From Triplophysa rosa (Eukaryota > Chordata > Actinopteri > Cypriniformes > Nemacheilidae), in contig NC_079893.1 of the NCBI RefSeq assembly GCF_024868665.1, positions 6,465,854 through 6,529,853 of the forward strand: a stretch of 64,000 nt of DNA. The letters are read 5' to 3'. Positions 1 through 11,010 of the stretch are shown here, in pieces. The stretch's first letter is position 1. Each line of letters starts with the position of its first letter. The notes beneath the pieces are model-generated. The model had not been told where the DNA came from and did not search any database. It worked only from the letters and a program-made list of their open reading frames with translations. A program made the position numbers and the translations under genes.

Positions 1-424
1 ACAGGTACGCCCACCTTACTTGCGTATACATTTGGGCGGTCTTAGTCAAATCATACCACGAACTGACGAAGATTTGTGGGGGTGTGGTTACACGAGGCGT
101 TTCAGGCAGGTCTGGGTGAGCATTCGCTTTTAGATAGAATGCATCTTTTGTTCCGACACTTTAATTTTTGCAATTCTACGTGTCTAATACATGCATGGGC
201 AACTTATAACACACCAAAGACACATAAAACACATATTCGCGCCATATGACCCCTTTAATCTTTTTGACTTCAATGCCCCCAACAATGTTTAAAGGCCCCC
301 TACTCACAATTTGTACCCAATAAAATATTCGAGAGGTCAGCATAACTGAAAAGATGAATATTTGTTAAAGTTGAGAAGAATGTTGATTTAGCTTATGTAA
401 GAACCGCTTTTTACTGTGGAAATT
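1..424. other. Non-coding, no feature recognised
   Basis: AT-rich sequence with no convincing exon, tRNA or repeat boundary. The small minus-strand frame that enters here comes from the SINE immediately to the right. Confidence 0.5.
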
Positions 425-740
425 TACATGACGTGACTTGTGGCCAAGTATGGTGTTCCATACTCGGAATTTGTGCTCTGCATTAAACCCATCCAAGTGC
501 ACACACACAGCAGTGAGTAACACACACACCCGGAGCAGTGGGCAGCCATATTTGCTGCGGCACCCGGGAAGCAGTTGAGGGTCCGGTGCCTTGCTTAAGG
601 GTCTCACCTCAGTCGTGGTATTGAAGGTGGAAAAGAGCACTGGTCATTCACTCCCCCCACCTACAATCCCTACTGGTAGTGAGACTCGAACCTTTGGGTT
701 ACAAGTCCGATTCTCTAACCATTAGGACACAACTGCCCCC
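425..740 (-). mobile_element. tRNA-derived SINE, DANA/mermaid (V-SINE) type
   Basis: Read on the minus strand, the element starts at about 740 with a tRNA-like head. The A-box region reads CCTAATGGTTAGAGAATCGG and the B-box region reads AGGTTCGAGTCTC, the two internal RNA polymerase III promoter boxes. It continues with the TTAAGCAAGGCACCGGACC and CACTGCTCCGGGTGTG segments and ends near the imperfect palindrome GTATGGAACACCATACTTGG at about 440-465. This order matches the cyprinid DANA/mermaid SINEs as I know them. The 3' end is not sharply defined and no target duplication was found. A 91-codon minus frame across it is a by-product. The head is well kept, so the copy is moderately young. Confidence 0.8.
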
Positions 741-889
741 AGTCCACATATGGATATACAAATTTAGGACTAAATTTAATTTTACAATTATTTGTAGTTG
801 TTTAATAAAGTCGCCAATTCCTTTATTTATTTCCTATTAATGCATTAATGTATTTTTTATTTTATTGATTTATTATTATTGCAGGTTGG

Positions 890-1195
890 GTCGCGGGGAT
901 AGATCGTTATGCAAAAATAGAGTGATGCAATAAACATTGCATGATAGGGAGTGTCTTCATGCACCCGGACGTGTCAAACAGTAGGTGTCAATGAGCTCTT
1001 TGTGCGAATTTCTCGCTCTAATTTTTCAACTTGCCCAGAAGACACGTCAATCGCACCGTCCGATTCGCGTCATTCGCTTCGCCCGATGCGAGTTCATGTC
1101 TATTCGTGTCTTTGCAATGACTTTGAATGTAATTTACTTACGTAAATCACTCACTGTAATTTGCGTTTGGTGTGAGCGCAACATTAGAAAAGTAA
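890..1195 (+). repeat. Dispersed repeat, inverted partner of 21660-21915
   Basis: This block and the one at 21660-21915 share, in opposite orientation, the same ordered motifs: a GGGAGTGTCTT-like start, AAACAGTAGGTGT, GCGAATT, CCGTCYGATT, ATGCGAGTTC, TCTTTGCAATGA and TTACTTACGTAAATCAC-like end. That marks an interspersed element, probably a non-autonomous DNA transposon. Termini and target duplication are not resolved. The overlapping frames of 64 and 71 codons are not genes. Confidence 0.5.
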
Positions 1196-1311
1196 GATAA
1201 TAGTTATTTTGCAGTGATTTTGGGGCAACTGTTTTAAAGGATTTAGTGTTTAATCACATTGTTTACACTACTGTACTACTATTTGAGCATTAATACAATT
1301 TTTTTTTTTAA

Positions 1312-2209
1312 TAAAAATTTCCACTGTTTTTGGATTGTATTTAGTGGACTTGTGGTCACATACACATACCCTTAAAGAAGTAGTTCACCTTCAAAATGAA
1401 AATTCTGTCATCATTTACCCTCTTGTAGGGCTGCACGATAATTTATCGCGATACCACTAAATCCTATTGAAATCAAGCTGGCTGCGATATGCAATGTGTC
1501 GACATTTTTTTTAATGGGTAGCTTGTTCGTGAAGCACAGCTCTTGGATCAGTAGGAAATGCTGCTCGATCTAAAAGCAGTGCGAGTTTGAGTCGCTTATA
1601 ATGTGCATTTAAAAAAGCAACACCTGTCAAACATGATCATTATAAATATACTTTAGTATCATAAAAATACCTGATGAGGTTTGAGTAACAGTGATAAAAA
1701 GATGTCCATAGGCATTTCCTAGATTCTAGAACGTGTTATGGTCTTCTTCTGCAGTGCGTAATTGGAGTTTCCGCACGAGAGCGCCCTCTGGCTTTTGGAT
1801 GCAGCAGCATTTTCCCGTACTTCACTCAAAAGCTGTGCATAAATCACGTGATATTTATCGTCAGTTTATCGCGACAGCCCTACCCTCTTGTCATTTCAAA
1901 CCTGTATGACTTTCTTTATTCTGCAGAGCGCAAAAGAAGATACTTTGAAGAATGTTGTTAACAGCCCCCATTCACTTGCATTGGTTACAATAGAAGTGAA
2001 TGGGGGACTGTACTGTTCTGTTACCAACATTTTTCAAAATATCTTCTTTTGTGTTCTTCAGAAGAAAGAAAGTCATACAGGTTTGATTTGACAAGAGGGT
2101 GAGTAAATGATAGCAGTATTTTCATTTTGAAGGTGAACTACTTCTTTAAGGGTATGTGTATGTGTCCACAAGTCCACTAAATACAATCCAAAAACAGTGG
2201 AAATTTTTA
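1312..2209. mobile_element. Angel-like fold-back element with unusually long arms, split by a hAT insertion
   Basis: The right half (1891-2145) has the Angel-like body: CAGAAGAAAGAAAGTCATAC, the internal palindrome CATTCACTTGCATTGG...AGAAGTGAATG, and the end GGTGAACTACTTCTTTAAG. The left half (about 1370-1425) has the matching inverted end AGTAGTTCACC. Pairing does not stop at the usual TTAA: it runs on for about 60 bp each way (1312-1370 against 2148-2209, including TCCACTGTTTTTGGATTG and its complement). The whole unit is therefore one large palindrome interrupted by the 457-bp element at 1426-1882. Confidence 0.75.
1426..1882. mobile_element. Non-autonomous hAT-type element nested in the fold-back unit
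   Basis: The ends are TAGGGCTGCACGATAA and its approximate complement ending GCGACAGCCCTA. It is flanked by an exact 8-bp duplication CCCTCTTG at 1418-1425 and 1883-1890. An 8-bp duplication with (C/T)AGGGCTG ends is the signature of the hAT superfamily. Removing the insert rebuilds an uninterrupted Angel-like sequence, which fixes the order of insertion. No transposase frame is present. Confidence 0.88.
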
Positions 2210-2474
2210 TATATATAATATTTAGAAGAATGAAAACTAAAATTCGTCCTCTTTTTCAATCGCTCTGTCTCTCCAGCCATATCTAAGTCAGGACAGTAGT
2301 TATCAAGCCCCGCAAGAAGAGTGCTGTCTACATGAGTGAGAGAGAGAGAGAGACATGCTGCTGACAGACATTAGCAATAGAGCAGAGAGCTCTCAGGCCA
2401 CACTGATCCAGCAGTGACTCCTTAATTAGCTCCAGAGCTCCTCGCTGATTACTGAGACAGCAGGGGCTAACCAT

Positions 2475-2545
<71 letters not shown>

Positions 2546-3582
2546 ATGAATCTGAATGAGCCTCAGACACGCAGCACTACATTATTAGATTATATTCTGT
2601 GCTCGCAAACAGAAAGACGTATCCATTAATAAAGGATAGCGTCTGATATGATTTCCCTTATGTTAGTCAAAAACCTCTAAACTGTGATATTCTAGGAAAC
2701 CTCTTTGTTATTTTAGTACCTTACAACATTACATTACCACAATTTATGGTTACGCCTGTCTCTGCAGGTTTCTCGGATTAATTGTTACGATGTTGAACAT
2801 TATCTCAATGCGAGCAGACAGGTGTTATTTGTCAAAGAGGTGATTATAAGGCTGCGTCTGAATCTTGCTGACTTAGTAGGTAAGGAAGACATCAATGCAC
2901 ATCCGAATAAGGCAGGTGCATACGATATCCCACAATCCTGTGCGTGCGGTTCAGCAGTTGATAGTAGTAATACCATTTGATGGAGTAATAAATCAAATAA
3001 TTAAAAATGCACACTTGTATTTCTACATAGAGATAACTGTTTCATCAATAAATATTTGCTTTATTAAACGTTATATTTCAACGCCTCATAAGCCTACATG
3101 AAAGCAGTTGCCTTAGGAGGTGCTGGCGGGACATTCAATGCATGCATGTGTTATAAATAATGAAAGTAAACCTGATCATTTCAAATCTCTTTTTCCCCAA
3201 ATTCAGATTTCTTGCATTGTCAGGGTTTTAGAATGAGACGATTTTTCATAGTTACCAGCTGTTGTGCATGTAAATGCACTTTTGACTGATTGGGCAGTAC
3301 GTCAATAAGGCAGAAAGTTTCGGACACATACAATGTGTGTGTGAGAGAAATGGTCAGATGAGGGAGAAAGGAGGTTTAATTAACCGCAACAGCATATCCT
3401 GTACTATTCTACAGAATTATGCAAACGACACATAGATACACACTTCCCGAAATAAATGTATTACAATATATTCAGATATTGTCAGTATGAGATTCTATAT
3501 ACTCATTTTAATATAACAAAATAACAAATGATATTACAGCTGCCAAAAACTCATCATCTACTGTATATGCTAGTGCACACTA
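2210..3582. other. Non-coding with simple repeats
   Basis: Contains a short GA run (about 2335-2354) and a GT microsatellite. From about 2850 the sequence GGCTGCGTCTGAATC resembles a MITE end, but I could not find its partner. No exon is supported. Confidence 0.4.
2477..2540. repeat. (GT)n microsatellite
   Basis: About 30 nearly uninterrupted GT units, ending in a short GC-alternating stretch. The histidine/threonine frame on the minus strand is a translation of this tract. Confidence 0.95.
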
Positions 3583-3798
3583 TAGCTACACAATATATCG
3601 AAATTATCGAAATAACGCAAACGTGCATGTCGCAATGGTTAATTTTGCATAATTTTGAAAATTCTAAAAGTTATACAGTCAAATACAGTTTTAATTATTT
3701 TTTTAAACTTGAAGCATCATATCACGTATTGTTTATCGCATTATTTAGCAACTTATCGTGTATCACATAGCCTATTTCTTCAACATCGTGCAGCCTAC
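3583..3798. mobile_element. Degenerate hAT-type non-autonomous element
   Basis: The right end reads CATCGTGCAGCCTAC, the complement of the common GTAGGCTGCACGATG terminus. The left end TAGCTACACAATATATCG is a decayed counterpart, followed by the CATGTCGCAATGG segment typical of this class. No clear target duplication; assignment rests on the ends. Confidence 0.5.
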
Positions 3799-4010
3799 AA
3801 GTTGACAAACTTATGAGTAGTTACCCCAAAATATATATTTTTTATTATTATTTCACCTCATGCCTTCCAATGTGTAGCCTACATGACGTCACCTAAACAC
3901 ATTGGATTAATATGAAATACTCCCGGTTCTTCTTTGCTCCATATTATTACCGGAATTCAACGTTTATAGTAAAAAGTTAGTAAAACATTTTTTCCTAAAC
4001 AAAACGTTTT

Positions 4011-4291
4011 GGGTAACACTTTGTATTTGTTAACAATTAGTTAATGCATTAGCTAACATGAAATAATAATGAATACTTCTACAGCATTTATTTATCTTAG
4101 TTCATGTTAATGTAGCATTTACTAGTACATTTTTAAAATCAATAAATTAATTTAATGCATCATGAACTAACATGACTAATTGTATTGACCTTCACTAACA
4201 TTATCAAGGATTAATAAATGCTGAACAACTAAATTGTTCATGTTAGCTATTGCATTAACTAACAAATAAAAACTTATTGTAAAGTGTTACC
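4011..4291. mobile_element. MITE with GGTAACACTTT inverted termini
   Basis: The left end GGGTAACACTTTGTATTTG pairs with the right end TTATTGTAAAGTGTTACC. Internally GTTAATGCATTAGCTAACAT is mirrored by CATGTTAGCTATTGCATTAA, so almost the whole 280 bp folds back. This is a very common teleost MITE. There is no coding content. Confidence 0.8.
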
Positions 4292-4467
4292 ACTTTTTGT
4301 ATTAAAGGTCTTTAAAACAACATTTATTAACCCACTGGAGTCAAATGGATTACTTTTATCATGAATGGATGTGCTTTTTGAGCTTTAAAACATTTTACCC
4401 CATTAAATGAAGAGCCAAGATATTATTATAAAATGTTTGTGTTGAGCGGAAAAGCAAAGTCACATAA

Positions 4468-4526
4468 ACCTGAAATGGCATGAGGGTGAGTAAATTTTCA
4501 TTTTGGAGTGAACTCCTGCTTTGACT
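4468..4526. mobile_element. Angel-like right-end fragment
   Basis: CATGAGGGTGAGTAAATTTT followed by CATTTTGGAGTGAACTCCTG matches only the terminal part of the Angel-like repeats elsewhere in the window. The rest is lost. Confidence 0.6.
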
Positions 4527-5040
4527 TACACCAGATACACATTCAAAATACAGTCGATGACTCATCATGTACTCACAGGCGTATCCAATAAAATGCTGTC
4601 TAGACCTGCTTTACTTACCACCACCTTACGTACTACCACCTGACTAAAGCTAAAACCAATTGGCTGTTTCAAAAGAAAATACATGCCTTTCAAACCAGTT
4701 AATGGGGTCTTCAAGTAGCTAATTTGCAAAGTAATGCCTTGATCGGACAATGAACATAAAATTTTGTACGTATGGGCATTTAGATAAATTAATAAGAACG
4801 TTAAAGATCAAGGGCATCGTATTTTGTACTATAAACATGTAGGAATGATGGATTTTCGCTGTCATATGAGTTGAATAATCATCCTGACTCTAATCACAAC
4901 AAACAATTATCAAAACAAATGACATGAACTTCTCCGTTCTCAGTCCTCAGTAATGACCCTTCAGATTGATCAGACCCTTCATGAGAAACAGACATTAATT
5001 CAATCAAAACATTAAGTCAAAGCTGAAGGCGTATACGCTA

Positions 5041-5043
<3 letters not shown>

Positions 5044-5088
<45 letters not shown>
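5044..5088. repeat. (GT)n microsatellite
   Basis: About 21 GT units without interruption. Confidence 0.95.
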
Positions 5089-5089
<1 letters not shown>

Positions 5090-5257
5090 ACTTGGATTCT
5101 TTGATCTTTTATTAAACAAAACCAGTTGACCCTGAAAGAAGCATCAGAGAGAAAAAAATACATCTAAAGCTATTTTACAAATGTAATAAAAAATGAGCTT
5201 ATTTTTGTCCAGCTAATATTTCCTACGATTCTCTATCGATTGAAGCATTTGATTATA

Positions 5258-5852
5258 AACCCTAAGGCCAAGAACACACTTGACATCTATTTTGACAAGA
5301 AAAAGAAGACAAGAGCGCTTTTTTAGTAAAAAGAAAAGCTGGCAGCGTTTGTGCATGAAGGCAGCTCAGCACACGGGATTCATATAGGCAGAGTAACGGA
5401 AGTCTATTTGAATTATAAACAGAGACCGTCTTTGCAAAAACCAACCACATATTTTAAAACTACAGTACTAATTTCTCGCTAGAAATGCAATCGAAAGTTA
5501 TTAAAAGTGAAAAATAAACTTTAATTCATATAAAAATATGTTCAAAGCAGCGATTTTATTTTTTAGAGAAGGATCCTGCTCGACTAATTACCTTCCTCGC
5601 ATGTTGTTATGCTAACGACAGGTCTCGCTACTCGCTTGTCATTGGTTAGCTGTGAAAAGGAGCTTGACGTACGGCGTTTTTTTCAGAAAAGTTGAACTTT
5701 TTTCAACTTAAAAAGACTCCCTGAGCTGCAGAAAAGACGCTGGTGTTTAAAAAAGCGTTCGGGACGTTTTTTGAAAACACGGTTTACTCCATAGGATTAT
5801 AATGTAACGCTAGCAGCTTTGAAAAAGAAGACAGGTCTGAACAAGGCCTAAA
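5258..5852. mobile_element. Probable non-autonomous DNA transposon
   Basis: The left end CCTAAGGCCAAGAACACACT and the complement of the right end, TTTAGGCCTTGTTCAGACCT, are similar. Just inside both ends lies a run containing GAAAAAGAAGACA. The interior holds motifs such as AAAAGCGTTCGGGACG but no open frame of note. Boundaries are approximate. Confidence 0.5.
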
Positions 5853-5960
5853 TAGGTAAAATTGAAAGTTTGGAACAAGTTATTAATTAAATTTTATCCT
5901 CTGCTATGAAAAACTCTTTTAAACTGGAGCTGGAGATAAACTGTCAAAGTCAAAAGTTTA

Positions 5961-6336
5961 TTGAAGGAAAGTTCACCCAACTTTTCATTTACTCACCCTT
6001 AAATTGTTCCAAATCATATACATTTCTTTGTTCCGATGAACACAGAGAAAGATATTTGGAAGAATGCTTGTAACCAAACAGTTCTTGGCCACCATTGACT
6101 ACCATAGTAGGAAGAAATTAAATGGTAGTCAAAAGTGCTCCAAAAATGTTTGCTTTCCTACATTCTTCGAAATATCTTCTTTTGTGTTCAACCAAACAAA
6201 GAAATTAAGTCAAGGGTGGCCAAGAACCGTTTGGTTAAAAGCATTCTTCCAAATATCTTTCTCTGTGTTCATCAGAACAAAGAAATGTATACAGATTTTG
6301 AGAAAATCTTCATTTTTGGGTAAACTGTTCCTTTAA
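5961..6336. mobile_element. Angel-like fold-back MITE
   Basis: Ends AAGGAAAGTTCACCCAA and GGGTAAACTGTTCCTTTAA are inverted copies. Inside, the block around AACCAAACAGTTCTTGGCC is mirrored by GGCCAAGAACCGTTTGGTT, so the element is a near palindrome. The left TTAA has become TTGA. The small frames here read this repeat and are not genes. Confidence 0.88.
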
Positions 6337-7957
6337 AGCTATTCAAATGTTTATGTGAGCAATGTAGCTCTCATTTGCATATTCATAAATGTTGCATTGT
6401 GATAGGTCACATGACATCATTTTCTCTTACAGGTTCCATTGCCTAAAATGATAAGAATTTCTTTTTCTTTTGATATGAAATTGTTTTTAGGATTTTTTGT
6501 TTTTGGTGTACTGTTCCTTTAAGAGTTAGCGGTAAGGACACTTCTATGGATGCAGTGCAGGCGGTTTTAGTGGCATTTCCAGCAGGTACTTGAAGAAGGT
6601 GCCACACACACCTGCGCACACATTCGCACACCATGTTACTGACCATCTGTCATGTCTGACGGCCAATCATCAGTGTCATTAATATTTCATGTCTCCTCCA
6701 GACGATCAGAACCGAACACATAATTCCCCTGCTCTCCGACAGCACAGCCACACACTTTGTGAGGTAACACACACACCCACGCACTCTTCAACGCCAAGTC
6801 GCTTGCTGTGACTCACTACAAATTCTTTCACGCATTTATGCTTGACAGCGCACCTTCTATATAAAAAAGCCACTTAAAAACAACATTATGACATCACAAC
6901 GCGCGTACTCAAGTCCTTGACTGTGTAAATCAATGAAACCTGGTGAATACAAGTGACCTGCGCATAATCTTCTCTTGGCCTTGGACAAACACTGCAGTCC
7001 ATTTGAAACGCTCATAAAAGAACATCTCGATAATACACGGCAATATACCGCGCATCTTCATTAATACAGAACACTTTGAGTGCACTTACATTCAACGTTT
7101 ATTACAAAGAATCGAAGAGCGACTCTGACAAGCATGTAGTTCTTTTGCAAGACCTGAAACTTAAAAAGCATCACACATAAAACATTAACCACTGACATTG
7201 TCTCCGCCTTTTCAAGCACTGAGATTTAAATGGCAGTATAACCATTGCTATACTGCACCATGGTTTATTTTTATTTTTGAGTGAGACGCTACAAGTGATT
7301 CAAAATGACAGAGCCTTTGCAATGCAATCAATAATGCATCATCTTTCGAAGCATCTGTCTAAAAATCCTTTCAATGTTAATACTTCAGAGACCCCATAAA
7401 ATAACATCACCCACCTGATGCAAAATAACCAATTTACGGATTCACAGAAGAAACAAAAACGTACACCAGAAGAGCATATGCAGTGATTGTTCATTAGCAT
7501 CCTTCATAACACCAGCTAACTCCGATATAATGGATGCACACGACTTATCATCATAATTGTGTTATTTATTAAAGAATATAACATTCAGCCGTGGAGAAGC
7601 TTCTTTCTGAATGCCAAGTACATGTTGTGTAAATAGGGTTGCCAACTATGCCATACAACTAGAACAGTGGGTTTGTTTATAATGAAATATTTACGTACAG
7701 GACCAATTCTCTAGTGTTTTATCCAGGCGGAAGCAACTAATTTGCATAGAAATGGTAGAAGATAACTGATGTGCATAATGTTTTATAAAAGTTTAGTAGT
7801 TTTTTTTAAACAGATGCAGTTGTGTCGTATATCAATAAACCAACATTGAAAGTGATTACGTGTCAAATTTATTTGAGCAAATTCAAATTAAGAGAGTTTG
7901 ATAATTTTGATCAATGATCATTTTTATATTGTTTATTTGAATGTATGCATTCAGTGT
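6337..7957. other. Non-coding, mostly unique
   Basis: Apart from an Angel-like end remnant near 6500-6525 (GTACTGTTCCTTTAAG), no repeat termini, exon or RNA gene could be supported. Confidence 0.45.
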
Positions 7958-8484
7958 CAGGGCCCGTCCACACCGGGACGATAATCGCGCGCGTTTATCG
8001 CCGACGTTTAACGCGTCGTGACTAAACAAAGGGCGCCAATGTGAGTGTGCACACCAATGCGGAAAACGGCAGGCGTAAAAGCGTCATTTTCTTTTTAAAC
8101 GCCTCGGTCTCATTTTTTTGTTTTTTTTTGGTTCCAATGAGATTGGCGCTTTTGTTCACGTGCCTGGAGCTGCCGAAGTTACAGTAAAACATGACTTGGT
8201 GGCGCTCAAGCACAAAATGGTCTTGCCGAGCACACATTGATGAAGAGGAAGCATGATGAATTCTTCTTCTGTGTGACAAGCGAGTGTCAGAAGCATAAAG
8301 TTGCGCAGCGCCACCTTGTGTACCGGAGTGTTTCTGTTTTTCAATAAGCGCCATCTATGTCAGGGAGTGAATTTGCACTCGGCTCATCGCCAGTGAAAAT
8401 CATTTGGGTATGAACGCCGGAAAACGTCTCGAAAAACGCTGGCGATAAGCACGTGCGATTAACGTCCCGGTCTGTACGTGCCTT
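7958..8484. mobile_element. Non-autonomous DNA element with GGGCCCGTCC-type termini
   Basis: The left end GGCCCGTCCACACCGGGACG matches the complement of the right end GGCACGTACAGACCGGGACG at 17 of 20 positions. Both are followed by TAATCGC and a GCGATAA motif further in. The CAGGG start suggests hAT, but a matching 8-bp duplication was not found because the right side abuts another element. The 110-codon minus frame inside has no recognisable domain. Confidence 0.7.
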
Positions 8485-9498
8485 CACGGTTCCCTTCCGT
8501 ATCTCCCCGTGTTTCCCCCTCGGACTACATTACCCACGCTCCTCCACGCTCCCGCACCTGTGTCTCGTCCGCCATCACTCCAGCTGTCAGCAATATCCTC
8601 ATCACATAGACTCATATTTATACTCACCATGGCCGTTTCTCAATATGCGTTCTTCAGCGGTCTTGTGTCTTCGTGTTCTCGCTCTACGTCATCAATAACC
8701 GTCAAAGTTTATTCCAATACTCAAGAACACATGAAAGTACCCAGATGTGTTCTCGAAATAAGGATGCATCGAATGCAGCCTTGCACGCGTAAGGAACCCA
8801 CTTGAAGTCCCAGAAGTCACTGCGTTGCGTTCGTTCTTCCGAGGCTGCCTCGCAAGACTCCACGAGAACACAAGTCCGTTCTTTGCGTTCTTGGAATTGA
8901 GAAACTGCCCATGTTTGCCCTTTTCACGAGTTCGCCTTGCAGATAATAAGTAAGGATGATAAGTGACGGATAGTTTGCGTATTTGGCGTGCTGTCCTGGG
9001 GAGAGGGCTCCGAGCTTGGTTGTTCCTCCGAAATCTGAGCGCCCGCCCCTTGTCCAGGGAGAGGGCCCCGGGCCCGGTATGTGCCCGGACTAGGGTCGTT
9101 CCCCTGTTATGCTGCGGTAAAAACGGGGTGATGGTGAGGAGTTGGGGTGGAGGAGGGATGCTGCGTAGAGAGAATGAGGGTAAGGCGTCTTGTCTATTTG
9201 TAGGGGTTTTTTCCCCGAGCTAAAAGGATGATTGGTGAGATTGGTTATAGGAAACCAGCCGGGTTAGCTATCTGATTTGTGAGATAGGTCATGGAATGCC
9301 AGCCGGGTTAATTATCTGATTTGTGAGATTGATCATAGCAACCTGCACATGCTCCTCCCAAACTTTGTTAATAAAACATCATTTGTTGTCCGTTCTCGTC
9401 AGTGTTATCGTGCACATTCTGTGTATCTTGCTGATTCCTACATTTAAAAGTATTGCTTTGTATTCTCCGCGTCTCTCGAGTCTGTGGCAGTCGTGACA
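8485..9498 (+). mobile_element. LTR-like unit (probable solo LTR), interrupted by a MITE
   Basis: A GC-richer block begins CACGGTTCCCTTCCG and ends GGCAGTCGTGACA. It has an AATAAA signal at about 9370 followed by a GT-rich stretch, as in an LTR R/U5 region. Two imperfect copies of a 44-bp unit (about 9242-9335, containing CAGCCGGGTTA and TATCTGATTTGTGAGAT) lie before the signal. The left boundary is unclear because it runs into the preceding MITE, and no target duplication was found, so the LTR reading is tentative. An 86-codon frame at 8963-9223 has no recognisable domain. Confidence 0.45.
8632..8910. mobile_element. MITE with GCCGTTTCTCAAT termini
   Basis: The left end GCCGTTTCTCAATATGCG pairs with the complement of the right end, GGGCAGTTTCTCAATTCC. 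ATG occurs directly on both sides (8629-8631 and 8911-8913), a 3-bp duplication or, if the next G belongs to the element, a 2-bp AT. Either fits PIF/Harbinger-related elements better than hAT. Deleting it joins the two halves of the LTR-like unit. Confidence 0.7.
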
Positions 9499-9659
9499 TT
9501 CGGACTACTTTATCTATTTGTACATTTATTTGAATGGTATTAATGTTATCATTGACAATAATGTAATCATTTATTATTTAGTAATACTTATATCTATTAA
9601 TAATTATCTATTAAATTGACAAGCTATTTATTTTATTATTTATTAATAATTATCTATTT

Positions 9660-9738
9660 ATAAGTAATTATGCTAAATGATCTCAACATTGGGCAAAATA
9701 ATCGTGATTATAATTTTTGTCATAATCGAGCAGCCCTG
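9660..9738. mobile_element. hAT-type right-end remnant
   Basis: The sequence ATAATCGTGATTATAATTTT and then CATAATCGAGCAGCCCTG resembles the 3' end of CAGGGCTG-terminated hAT MITEs. No left end was found. Confidence 0.45.
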
Positions 9739-10654
9739 CAAGTCTGCAATCAAAAATTTCCCAAACATTTCCCACTACCAAATCTTCTGAGCTACGGTAT
9801 CCACTATAATTTTGTATCTGATAAATCATAAATTAGGCTTCCTAAATCACGAAAGAGCAACCTGTGAGACATATTTAATTCTAACTGGCTATAACCTATA
9901 AGCAAGGTCTCTCTCTATCCTCCTGTCTATCTCTTTATCGATCCATTTATCCGTCTGGCCGCCCGCCACCCACCAACGCAAACAAACAGACAAATTACCT
10001 AAACAAACTGAAATGACCCTCAGACAAGTTGTTAAACTTGACCCACGTCTGTCTCCTTAAAAAGTTTCTCAACACCATCTGGCGTATCCATCAAAAGCAT
10101 TAATGAGCTCGTGTTATCGATGAGGCATGCTTCTAAAATGCAATTAGCCCTATAGAGCGGCACAGCCTATGCACAAAATCTCCAGGAGAATTGAGAGACC
10201 GTGAGGATGAAGAAGAGGTCATTTTCCAAGGCCAGGTTGGCACATGGTTCATTTCTGGTTCATGATGTTACCACGAAAATGTAACGTCGTGATTGCTTGC
10301 CCCTTTGATCCACCCTCACTGATTCTATCGGGACATTAAAAGATTAAAACCTGTCAAGGTGAGGACAACTTTTCAATTTGTCAACGTCAACACGTTGACA
10401 TGGCATCAAGAGATATATTTTGGGGGGATAAGATTTGGGGGGCTGTGATAAATTATGTCACCTGGCTGAGTGGAAATACAGTAGTTGGTTCCAACATCAT
10501 CTTAGTGGTTCTTTAAGAGATGACAAATAAAAAGGCATGGTGTATTACTGTCATTACTGTATTAAAATGAGGGAATGAACTGCAAATTAATCTTATTTAT
10601 CGTGAAAATAATAATTCAAGAAAATGTGTGTTGAATGGAGTTTGATTTTTAATT
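9739..10654. other. Non-coding, unique
   Basis: No repeat ends or exon. The stretch 10085-10330 is of higher complexity, with homeodomain-type ATTA/AATTAG motifs (for example GCATTAATGAGCTC and GCAATTAGCCC), and could be a conserved non-coding element. That cannot be tested here. Confidence 0.35.
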
Positions 10655-10894
10655 ATGAAGATATTGAGAAGATATTTTGAAGATTGTTGGTAACCGAACA
10701 ATGGCGGCACCCATTCACTTGCATTGGTTTTGTGTCCATACAATAGAAGTGAATGGGCACCTCCATTGTTTGGTTACCAGCATTCTTCAAAATATCTTAT
10801 TTTGTGCTCTGCAGAAGAAAGAAAGTCATACAGGATTGAAACAACAGAAGGTTGAGTAAATGATGACACATTTTTGGGTGAACTATCACTTTAA
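10655..10894. mobile_element. Angel-like fold-back MITE, left end missing
   Basis: Starts inside the element at the GAAGATATTTTGAAGA block, runs through the central mirror CACCCATTCACTTGCATTGG...AGAAGTGAATGGGCA, and ends GGGTGAACTATCACTTTAA. The usual left terminus is absent. Confidence 0.82.
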
Positions 10895-10902
10895 TTTAGT
10901 AG

Positions 10903-11010
10903 TTAAAGGGACAGTTAAGCCCAAATTAAAATTCTGTCATCATTTTCTGGACCCCACGGACTTATCGACACAAAACATTTTCTTATTTTTAGGTGTACTG
11001 TTCCTTTTAA
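10903..11010. mobile_element. Short internally deleted Angel-like copy
   Basis: The left end TTAAAGGGACAGTTAAGCCC and right end GGTGTACTGTTCCTTTTAA are kept with about 70 bp between. It lies only 8 bp from the copy at 10655-10894. Confidence 0.6.

Noticed and set aside
425..740. tRNA gene from the A-box and B-box match
   Set aside because: The tRNA-like head continues into SINE-specific sequence and no cloverleaf with a paired acceptor stem can be drawn.
8022..8354. 110-codon minus frame
   Set aside because: It lies wholly within a MITE with good inverted ends, has no domain, and overlaps another frame on the same strand.
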